A stretch of DNA of 37,764 nucleotides from Bdellovibrionales bacterium (GTDB taxonomy: Bacteria > Bdellovibrionota > Bdellovibrionia > Bdellovibrionales > JAMPXM01), in the NCBI GenBank assembly GCA_005808505.1, contig SYLX01000255.1, positions 1-37,764 of the forward strand, in the 5' to 3' direction. Both the position numbers and the translations under genes were made by a program. The stretch's first letter is position 1; every line of letters begins with the position of its first letter. Positions 31,537 through 37,764 of this stretch are shown here, one piece after another. The notes below the pieces were generated by a model. The model saw nothing but the letters and a program-made list of their open reading frames with translations. It was not told the DNA's origin and did not search any database.

Positions 31537-32633
31537 GCTTCGCGGCGCTGAACGAGAAGATATCGCTCGCGATTTCCAAACTCCCACCCGCAAGTCCCCT
31601 CACGCTCTCGTCGATCGAGGAACGGGAGGGCGGCGAAGATCGCCTCATTAAAAAAATCATCGCGGATGTTTGCGACGTCCATTCGCAGGCGCGCATGCAA
31701 GCCGAATACTTTGGAGCAGGTCCGCTTGAGCTTTTATTCAACGATGTCGCAATCACCGAGATCATCGTCAATGGCTACAACTCGATTTGGTATGAACGCA
31801 AAGGTCGGCTTTTTCGGCATGAAGATCAGTTCCTGTCTGAGCTGAATTACCGAAACTTTATCGCAAGGCTCAGCCGAGAGGCTTCGGTACAAGCGAGTCT
31901 CGATTGCCCTTTTGCCGACGGCAAGTGGCGCGATTGTCGTGTTCACCTCATCATCCCGCCGGCATCCGGTCATCATGCCGTTGTCACCTTACGTCGACAT
32001 CCCGCCTCGCCATGGACGCTCGCCGCTCTTGAAAAAGGGGCATGGTCAGAGCCGCGCGCCCTCGAAATTTTGAGAGGGCTCATTCGAGAGAAAAAAAACT
32101 TCCTCGTCGTGGGTTGCACGGGCTCCGGAAAAACGTCGGTGCTCAATGCCTGTTTAGGCGAGCTTCCGTCAACAGAGAGAACGTTAATCATCGAAGACAC
32201 ATGTGAACTCACGGTGCCAAATGAGGTGAGCTCCAAGCTCCTCACGAGACATGATCCCCAAGCGCAGCTGCGCGAGATTGATCAGACGATCTTACTCAAA
32301 CAAGCTTTACGCATGCGGCCTGATCGGCTTGTGCTCGGTGAAATTCGCGGCGGCGAAGCGAAAGACTTACTCATGGCGTTTGCCACGGGACACTCAGGTT
32401 GTATGGGCACATTACACGCGGATTCGGCCCGCCAAGCGCTCTTAAGACTCGAGATGCTTGTGCAGTTGGGAGCCCCTCAATGGAATCTCCAAGCCGTGCG
32501 AACTTTGATTTGGTTGAGCCTTCAGGCGATCGTTGTCGTGAAGAGAGACGAAAACGGCGAACGACGCCTGGAGGGTATTTACCGAGTGGCGTCGCTCGAG
32601 GATGTTGGATTTTTGATTGAGAAAACGATTTAA
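31533..32633 (+). CDS. cpaF: CpaF/TadA-type secretion ATPase
   Basis: A 366-residue hexameric ATPase that drives Tad pilus assembly at the inner membrane. The N-terminal domain carries the CpaF signature EYFGAGPLELLFNDVAITEIIVNG. Walker A is GCTGSGKT (194-201), and Walker B/Glu is LVLGEIRGGEA (266-276). The His box is GCMGTLHADSA, and an Asp box is IIEDTCEL. It begins at GTG 31533 overlapping the secretin stop. Its stop overlaps the convergent gene's stop by 4 bp. No TadB/TadC membrane genes follow, although these usually come next. Confidence 0.93.
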   Translation: MSFAALNEKISLAISKLPPASPLTLSSIEEREGGEDRLIKKIIADVCDVHSQARMQAEYFGAGPLELLFNDVAITEIIVNGYNSIWYERKGRLFRHEDQFLSELNYRNFIARLSREASVQASLDCPFADGKWRDCRVHLIIPPASGHHAVVTLRRHPASPWTLAALEKGAWSEPRALEILRGLIREKKNFLVVGCTGSGKTSVLNACLGELPSTERTLIIEDTCELTVPNEVSSKLLTRHDPQAQLREIDQTILLKQALRMRPDRLVLGEIRGGEAKDLLMAFATGHSGCMGTLHADSARQALLRLEMLVQLGAPQWNLQAVRTLIWLSLQAIVVVKRDENGERRLEGIYRVASLEDVGFLIEKTI

Positions 32634-33172
32634 GCCGTACGGTTGATGAAACTTCCCTTAGGGAAAAGCCCATCGGGTTGTTGGAGTTCATCTTGTCCGC
32701 TCTCTTGAACGACGAAGACTTCCGAAGGACGCACGGAAGAGCTTGCGCCCGAAGTACGGAACGATCCGACTTCATCGGTTTTGAACCCCGCAGGACTCGA
32801 CTTCACTTCGCGGTTCATGCCGGCGTTGAAATTTTGCGCAATCATCGGCATCGAGAATTCTTCTTTTGCGGAGGGCGTAACTGGTTCAACAGCTGTGCGG
32901 TTTTTCATGAAGAAGCTATCGCTCATGCGAGCGGCGATCGCGGCTTGCGATTGCTCTTTTGATCTCCAATCGAGAACTTCACTTTGGATTCCGGCAGAGC
33001 GACGTGCCGTTGTTTCGAAGGAAGTGCCTGGGACCGGTGCTTTGACCGCGAGGCTTGAAACACCTTCGGGACGACCAAATGAAGGTGTGCCGGGGCGAAC
33101 TGGAGCCGCTTCCTTCATGTCGACTGACATGACACGCGGAGAGCTCGAGATTATTCCACTGATCTTTTCCAT
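32630..33172 (-). CDS. Hypothetical protein, low complexity
   Basis: A 180-residue soluble protein with no signal peptide. The ATG at 33172 has AGGAGG upstream. The N-terminus MEKISGIISSSPRV, then VDMKEAAPVRPGTPSFGRPEGV, looks like a conserved segment I associate with Bdellovibrio-type proteins, without a known function. The rest is Ser/Pro/Thr-rich and probably disordered. A variant palindrome (33023-33035, AGTGCCTGGGACC) encodes VPGTS, the same pentapeptide as the repeat in the methyltransferase gene. It lies between cpaF and aspS, convergent with the former. Confidence 0.65.
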   Translation of the reverse strand: MEKISGIISSSPRVMSVDMKEAAPVRPGTPSFGRPEGVSSLAVKAPVPGTSFETTARRSAGIQSEVLDWRSKEQSQAAIAARMSDSFFMKNRTAVEPVTPSAKEEFSMPMIAQNFNAGMNREVKSSPAGFKTDEVGSFRTSGASSSVRPSEVFVVQESGQDELQQPDGLFPKGSFINRTA

Positions 33173-33297
33173 GCCTACCTCCTGTAGTGACCTCGAATCC
33201 GCGTTTAGCGGGCCATTGGTCCGGGAAACATCCTGCTTCCCTCGCATGGAACTGATCGGAATCTCGTTTTGAGACTGTAGGACGCGAAGGTCCAGAT

Positions 33298-35118
33298 TTA
33301 TGCGTTCGCGTCGCTCGCCGTCCCTGCCGCCTTCTCAACCGAAGGTGCTAGACGGATTCCGAGCTCGATGAGCTGCTCGCGCGAAACCGCGTTCGGTGCT
33401 TCCGACATGAGGTCGGTTGCCTTCGCCGTTTTCGGGAACGCGATGACATCGCGAATAGCTTCAGTGCGAGCCAAGATCATCGTCAAACGATCGACTCCCC
33501 AAGCAATCCCTGCGTGCGGAGGTGTTCCGTACGAGAGAGCTTCCATGAAGAAGCCGAACTTATCCTTCGCCTCTTCCATGCTGAGCCCGAGTGCTTTGAA
33601 CATCGCGGCTTGAACATCGGAGCGATGGATCCGGACGGAGCCGCCACCAATCTCGTGACCGTTACAAACAAGGTCGTAGGCTTTGGCGAGCATCTCCGGG
33701 AAGACCTTCTCGTTCGAATTTTTGAGGTCTTCGATGTACTGGTTCTGCGGCGAAGTGAAAGGATGGTGACGAGCGGCCCAACGTTTGTTTTCAGCGTCGT
33801 ATTCAAACGACGGGAAGTCGACGACCCACAAGAAGCGATCTTGCGCTTCATCGATGAGCTTTAACTCATGACCGAGATGGAGGCGAAGCGCTGCAAGAGC
33901 GTTGCATGCTTTCTCCCACTCATCGGCCACGATGAAGGCGGCACCTTTTCCTTCAGGCACGAGTTTGTTGAAGATCTCTTTGACCTTCTCTTCGGGAAGA
34001 ACTTTGCCAACGGCGCTTGTGAGTTTGCCTTCTTTGTCGACCTTGATCCACACGAGGCCTTTTGCTCCGGCCTTTTTCGAAAGCTCCACGAGCTTATCGA
34101 TTTGCGCGCGCGAGAAGTCAGCACCTTGCGGAAGACCGAGCCCTTTGATCGCGCCGTTTTTCGCGAGAACGTCATCGAAAACTTTGAAGCCCGTGTTCTT
34201 GCAGATTGCGCCGAGGTCTTGAAGCTCAAGACCGAAGCGGAGATCAGGCTTGTCGTTACCGAAGCGGTTCATCGCCTCGTTGAACGACATACGAGGAATT
34301 TTTCCGATGTCGACACCGCGGAATTTCTTCCACAACGCTTGGGCCAGCTTTTCGTTCACGGCCATGATGTCGTCTTGATCGACGAAGCTCATCTCCATAT
34401 CGATCTGCGAGAATTCGGGCTGACGATCAGCGCGAAGATCTTCGTCGCGGAAGCAACGAGCGATTTGGAAGTAGCGGTCCATCCCGCCGATCATGAGAAG
34501 CTGCTTCAAAGTCTGCGGGCTCTGCGGAAGTGCGTAGAAAGTGCCTTGATTCACGCGCGAGGGCACGAGGTAATCGCGCGCACCTTCGGGAGTGCTCTTG
34601 TAGAGGATCGGGGTCTCGACTTCGATGAAGCCTTCGTTCGAAAGCGTCTCGCGAACCGTGCGCACGATTTCGTGGCGAAGACGCAAGTGTTGGTTCAAGC
34701 GCGCCGAGCGGATATCGAGATAACGGTACTTGAGGCGTAAATTCTCGCTCACGTTTTCATCGTTGATCTGAAACGGAGGAGTTTTTGCTTCACTCAAGAT
34801 TTCGAGATGTGTCGCAACGACTTCGACTTCACCCGTTGGAAGTTTCTTGTTGATCATGCCTTCGGGACGCTTGCGGACCGTGCCGCGAACTCCGATTACG
34901 AACTCCCCACGGACCGAGTGCGCCTGAGCCATATCCGCATTGTTCGGATCGAGCACGATCTGAACGAGGCCTTCACGATCTCGGAGATCGACGAAAACGA
35001 GACCGCCGTGATCGCGTCGCGTATCGACCCAACCCATAAGGTTGACGACTTGGCCGTCGTGGGAGGCTCTCAGAAGACCGCAGTAAGTGGTACGCTTCAA
35101 CTCGGATACGAATTTCAT
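33298..35118 (-). CDS. aspS: Aspartyl-tRNA synthetase, probably non-discriminating
   Basis: A 606-residue class IIb synthetase with the bacterial GAD insertion. Order: OB-fold anticodon domain (1-105), catalytic core with motif 2 RCFRDEDLRADRQPEFSQIDME (its invariant Arg present), the bacterial LPQSPQTLKQLL loop, the GAD insert (about 275-415) and motif 3 GIAWGVDRLTMIL. In the anticodon domain the sequence is TRRDHGGLVF with His 37. Enzymes that charge only tRNA-Asp usually have Leu here, whereas enzymes that also charge tRNA-Asn have His. So Asn-tRNA is likely made through GatCAB. The ATG at 35118 is preceded by GAGAG; 35142 is an alternative. Confidence 0.97.
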   Translation of the reverse strand: MKFVSELKRTTYCGLLRASHDGQVVNLMGWVDTRRDHGGLVFVDLRDREGLVQIVLDPNNADMAQAHSVRGEFVIGVRGTVRKRPEGMINKKLPTGEVEVVATHLEILSEAKTPPFQINDENVSENLRLKYRYLDIRSARLNQHLRLRHEIVRTVRETLSNEGFIEVETPILYKSTPEGARDYLVPSRVNQGTFYALPQSPQTLKQLLMIGGMDRYFQIARCFRDEDLRADRQPEFSQIDMEMSFVDQDDIMAVNEKLAQALWKKFRGVDIGKIPRMSFNEAMNRFGNDKPDLRFGLELQDLGAICKNTGFKVFDDVLAKNGAIKGLGLPQGADFSRAQIDKLVELSKKAGAKGLVWIKVDKEGKLTSAVGKVLPEEKVKEIFNKLVPEGKGAAFIVADEWEKACNALAALRLHLGHELKLIDEAQDRFLWVVDFPSFEYDAENKRWAARHHPFTSPQNQYIEDLKNSNEKVFPEMLAKAYDLVCNGHEIGGGSVRIHRSDVQAAMFKALGLSMEEAKDKFGFFMEALSYGTPPHAGIAWGVDRLTMILARTEAIRDVIAFPKTAKATDLMSEAPNAVSREQLIELGIRLAPSVEKAAGTASDANA

Positions 35119-35294
35119 TTGCTCTCTCTTTTTTCGGATCAACAGTCTCCGAACATACCGAGCACCCGATTCTTTGCCAAGGATGGAGACAGTTTACGCT
35201 CGATGACACACCCCGGTTGACACCTTGTGAAGCGTCCCTCAAGGACCTCTCTTTTGGTGGACAGCGCGAAGGCCGGAGGCGTATCTTGGGGCCT

Positions 35295-35600
35295 ATGCCG
35301 AAAGTAAAAGTAGAAAGCCAATCCAAGCACTCTCCCGAAGAAACCTTCAAGAAGATCCGCAGCCTCCTCGAGAACGATCGAGACTTGCGCAAGATGGATC
35401 CGAATTACACCTGCCAATTCAATGAGCAGTCGAAGACTGGTTCCGCTAAGGGCGGTCAGTTCACCGCGGAAATGAAAGTTTCCCCGAAGACTGGTGGCAG
35501 TGCTGTTGAAATTGAAGTCAGCCTTCCGCTCATGTTGACGCCCGTAAAAGGCATCGTTCAGAGCACGCTTCAGAAGAAACTCGAATCGGCCCTCGCATAA
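35295..35600 (+). CDS. Polyhydroxyalkanoic acid system-like protein
   Basis: A 101-residue protein resembling the small PHA-system family (PF09650-like). Pattern: basic start MPKVKVESQSKHSPEETFKKIRSLL, a middle beta stretch (YTCQFNEQ, GQFTAEMKVSP), then SAVEIEVSLPLMLTPVKGIVQSTLQKKLE. The Leu-Pro-Leu-x-L-x-P-x-K-G-I motif is the most family-like part. The start at 35295 has only a weak ribosome binding site; a longer frame to 35217 would cross the promoter region. It is upstream of the sigma factor with a 36-bp gap, so the two may be co-transcribed. No PHA synthase is in the window, and the real role may not concern PHA. Confidence 0.65.
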   Translation: MPKVKVESQSKHSPEETFKKIRSLLENDRDLRKMDPNYTCQFNEQSKTGSAKGGQFTAEMKVSPKTGGSAVEIEVSLPLMLTPVKGIVQSTLQKKLESALA

Positions 35601-35636
35601 TCAACCGGGTCCTCATTGTCGGGAGACGAGGCTGAG

Positions 35637-36809
35637 ATGGCCAAAACACCCGCGAAGAAAACTTCAAAGAAAGTCACTCGCAAAGCTTCGACGAAATCGG
35701 CGACGGCGGCGGGCAAGGATCGATCGGGCTCCGCTCCGGAGCCTTCTGTCCTTTCGCCGAAAGTGCATCAAGCCGAAATCGTTGAACCCGAGATCATCGA
35801 TCCTATGGGTGATGATGAAGGCGCCGAGGATCGTGGATTTGCTCCACCCGACTTTGAAGACGTTGGTCCCATCGAGATCGATCCGGATCGTGACGTCCTC
35901 GATGAAGCGGAACGCACCCTGCCCGTCGTAAAACCTGAGATCGTCGATCGTAGTGAATCGTCATCGAAGGCGCTCACGACGACCGACCCGATCGCGCTCT
36001 ACCTTGCCGAGATCCGCAAGTATCCCCTGCTCACCAAAGAGCAAGAGCGTGAGCTCGCTATGCGGTACCGCGAAACGGGCGATCCGAAAGCGGCTGAGCT
36101 TTTGGTGACAAGCAATCTTCGCTTCGTCGTGAAGATCGCCGCCGAGTACTCGCGCTTTGGTGCCAAGCTCATCGACTTGATTCAAGAAGGTAACGTCGGC
36201 CTCATGCACGCCGTGAAGGAGTTCAATCCTTACAAAGGCGTTCGCCTCATCACCTACGCTGTGTGGTGGATTCGCGGTTACATCCAAGAGTATCTGATGC
36301 GTCAGTATTCGATGGTGCGAATCGGGACGACACAAAACCAACGCAAACTCTTCTACCGTCTGCAGAAGGAGCGTGAAGCACTCGAAGCGATGGGACAAGA
36401 ACCCAACTTCGCGCTGCTCGCGGGACGCCTCGGCGTGACGGAAGAAGAAGTCGAAACCATGTCGCAGCGGATGGCCAACCGCGACTTGAGCTTGAACACT
36501 CCGATCGACGGCGGCGCTTCGACTTCGACGCTTCTTGATTTCGAACCTGGGGAAGGCCCCTTGGCCGATGAGACGATCGGCCATCTCGAAGAGATGGAAG
36601 TGTTGAAGCGCAATCTCGAGCAGATCCGCCCGTCATTGAACGAGAAGGAAACCTACATTCTCGAAAAGCGCGTTTTGGCTGACGAGCCGATGACTCTGCA
36701 AGAGATCGGCGAACACTACGGAGTCACTCGCGAAGCTGTTCGCCAACTTGAGGCGCGCTTAATCCAAAAAATCCGCAACGCCGTCACCAGCTCGCTAGCT
36801 GGTGAGTAG
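35637..36809 (+). CDS. rpoH: RpoH-type alternative sigma factor with long N-terminal extension
   Basis: A 390-residue sigma-70-family protein. Residues about 116-390 hold region 1.2 (DPIALYLAEIRKYPLLTKEQER), region 2 (NLRFVVKIAAEYSRFGAKLIDL ... GLMHAVKEFNPYKGVRLITYAVWWIRGYIQ), an RpoH box-like QRKLFYRLQKERE, region 3, and region 4 (LNEKETYILEKRVL ... LQEIGEHYGVTREAVRQLEARL). The RpoH box supports heat-shock sigma identity. The first 115 residues are unusual: a Lys-rich start (KKTSKKVTRKASTK) followed by an acidic stretch (DPMGDDEGAEDRG ... DPDRDVLDEAERT). Typical RpoH has about 285 residues. ATG 35637 is preceded by GAGG; 35616 is an alternative. Confidence 0.88.
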   Translation: MAKTPAKKTSKKVTRKASTKSATAAGKDRSGSAPEPSVLSPKVHQAEIVEPEIIDPMGDDEGAEDRGFAPPDFEDVGPIEIDPDRDVLDEAERTLPVVKPEIVDRSESSSKALTTTDPIALYLAEIRKYPLLTKEQERELAMRYRETGDPKAAELLVTSNLRFVVKIAAEYSRFGAKLIDLIQEGNVGLMHAVKEFNPYKGVRLITYAVWWIRGYIQEYLMRQYSMVRIGTTQNQRKLFYRLQKEREALEAMGQEPNFALLAGRLGVTEEEVETMSQRMANRDLSLNTPIDGGASTSTLLDFEPGEGPLADETIGHLEEMEVLKRNLEQIRPSLNEKETYILEKRVLADEPMTLQEIGEHYGVTREAVRQLEARLIQKIRNAVTSSLAGE

Positions 36810-36815
36810 CGGAAA

Positions 36816-36965
36816 GGTGCCTGGCACCGTTCCGGGATGCAACGCGAAACCGGAGCGGTGTTACGGCTTGGGGCGTTTGTAGGTACCAGTTTCCCTTTGC
36901 AGAAGCAGTGCGAAACCGGAGCGGAGCTTCGGGGTCGCAAAAAGGTGCCTGGCACCTTTCCGGGA
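36816..36965. repeat. Composite repeat: paired palindromes and paired 15-bp repeats
   Basis: Two copies of GGTGCCTGGCACC (36816-36828 and 36944-36956), each followed by t/g-TTCCGGGA (to 36837 and 36965), flank two exact copies of GCGAAACCGGAGCGG (36844-36858 and 36910-36924). The second palindrome extends to aaaggtgcctggcaccttt (36941-36959). The order is A-B-spacer-B-A, all in direct orientation. It fills the 186-bp gap after rpoH and could also act as a terminator. Confidence 0.7.
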
Positions 36966-36995
36966 GGCGATTTACTGACAGGATTTCTTAAGCTT

Positions 36996-37764
36996 TTAGC
37001 TCGCGGTACGAACCCGAGCCGGCTCGGAAGCGGGAGCCGCCGCTGGAAGTGCAGCAGGTAACTCCGCCGCAGGTTTGACCGACAGAATGTCGAACGTCGT
37101 ATCACGACCCAAACCCATTGGAGTTTTGTAATAAGCTTCGTTGTATTTCAAAGTAACCTTCTGCCCAGCACGAAGGAAAGTTTGCAAGCAGCGCGCGACT
37201 TTCTGATCGGAGACCGACATCTCGACGAATTCGTTGCCCGAGTTTCCGACCTGAATTTGCACTTCCCAAGTTTTGTTGAGGTAACCGCGGCGACTGATCT
37301 TCACGACTCGGCCGGTTTGATTGCCGTCGGACTTCCAACCGCTTCCATTGTGAGGAGCTTTGCATTCCGGAATCGATTGCTGCAGTGGCTTTACGGGTTC
37401 AATATCGGTGACCTCGTACGCAGTGGCGCCGGGGTTTAAAAGCTTGATGTGGCGCTCGCGATATTTCATGACGACGTACTGACCTTGGAGCTTCTTCATC
37501 TTCTCGACGAGCGCTTTGTTTCCGAGATCGATGCTGAAGTTCCAGGGGTTTGTTTCTTTGCTCGTCGAGCAAGTTTGCGGCTTCTCTTTGGTGCCGCAAT
37601 CGGAATTCAAAATCTCTTTCACGGCTGAGGATTCGTTACCAAGCAGAAGCTTGCCTTCGCCCGTGCGACCGAAGGTGAGGAAGCCACCTTCTTCAGCCAG
37701 TTTCACGAGCTGACCCATCCGCAAGCCTTGCGAGTAATTTGTCGCCATGTTTTCCGCTAAAGCC
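36996..37764 (-). CDS. Probable exported protein, N-terminus outside window
   Basis: At least 250 residues, and the frame stays open to the window edge. The sequence just before Met 37748 reads ALAEN, so ALA may be the end of a signal peptide lying outside the window; ATG 37748 is the only internal start and has a weak ribosome binding site. Repeated motifs YSQGLRMGQLVKLAEEGGF and QTGRVVKISRRGYLNKTWEVQIQVG resemble each other, each a turn-rich basic strand pair. They recall a conserved hypothetical family beginning with SxGxRxGxVxKxSxKG. Two Cys pairs (DCGTKEKPQTCS and ECKAP with ARCLQ) are present. The tail is Ala/Pro-rich. Function unknown. Confidence 0.7.
   Translation of the reverse strand, partial: ALAENMATNYSQGLRMGQLVKLAEEGGFLTFGRTGEGKLLLGNESSAVKEILNSDCGTKEKPQTCSTSKETNPWNFSIDLGNKALVEKMKKLQGQYVVMKYRERHIKLLNPGATAYEVTDIEPVKPLQQSIPECKAPHNGSGWKSDGNQTGRVVKISRRGYLNKTWEVQIQVGNSGNEFVEMSVSDQKVARCLQTFLRAGQKVTLKYNEAYYKTPMGLGRDTTFDILSVKPAAELPAALPAAAPASEPARVRTAS

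Noticed and set aside
33868-34740. 290-codon plus-strand frame inside aspS
   Set aside because: Antisense shadow; aspS has all class II motifs on the other strand.
35217-35244. TTGACA upstream of the PHA-system-like gene as a -35 box
   Set aside because: No acceptable -10 hexamer lies 15-19 bp downstream, so it is not listed as a promoter.

Overview
The window reads as ordinary chromosomal sequence from a Gram-negative bacterium with strong AGGAG-type ribosome binding sites, short intergenic gaps and many small secreted proteins, lipoproteins and outer-membrane proteins. Protein character suggests the Bdellovibrionota (Bdellovibrio-like or Oligoflexia-like), notably the Tad pilus proteins, the C-terminal style of the pilin-like protein at 2117-2722 and the MEKISGI... 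protein at 32630-33172. This placement is an inference from recognition, not from a search. No phage, plasmid backbone, transposase or CRISPR array is visible.

Layout. 1-1365 is the C-terminal half of glycine decarboxylase (gcvP). 1.5-6.8 kb holds secreted and pilin-like proteins, a ribosome hibernation factor and a rhomboid/RDD membrane gene pair. 6.8-13.5 kb carries a zinc-ribbon microprotein, a YhcC-type radical SAM protein, an MnmC-like methyltransferase, phosphofructokinase, a GNAT acetyltransferase, an endonuclease/exonuclease/phosphatase-family protein and small exported proteins. 13.5-18.8 kb has a structured inverted-repeat element, an FKBP-type lipoprotein, a DUF2231-like membrane protein, exported proteins, an orphan amino-acid-binding protein and a predicted outer-membrane barrel. 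18.9-19.5 kb is non-coding: an array of GC-rich hairpins, a 15-bp copy of a tRNA 3' end, and tRNA-Leu(UAG). 19.5-22.0 kb is one-carbon metabolism on the minus strand (folD, gcvT, gcvH). 22.6-25.7 kb is a tightly overlapped Tad/Flp pilus operon (Flp pilin, three further pilin-like proteins, a CpaB-like protein, an exported helical protein). It is followed by a Met/Gly-rich exported repeat protein, a response-regulator/histidine-kinase hybrid and a heme oxygenase, then the Tad secretin and CpaF ATPase (30.2-32.6 kb). 33.3-37.8 kb has aspS, a PHA-system-like protein, an RpoH-type sigma factor with a long N-terminal extension, a composite palindromic repeat and the partial gene of a probable exported protein.

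How the genes connect. FolD, GcvT, GcvH and GcvP all serve folate one-carbon metabolism, but gcvP lies about 18 kb from gcvTH on the opposite strand, as an inversion would leave it. The Tad proteins form one secretion/pilus machine whose genes are split into two blocks around a regulator, a heme oxygenase and a large low-complexity secreted protein. TadB/TadC, the prepilin peptidase and TadZ are absent from the window.

The most unusual features are the hairpin array beside tRNA-Leu, the 9-copy PGMAG repeat protein inside the Tad region, the palindromic GGTGCCTGGCACC repeat that sits both between and inside genes, and a coding-like reading frame that overlaps the start of the repeat protein.
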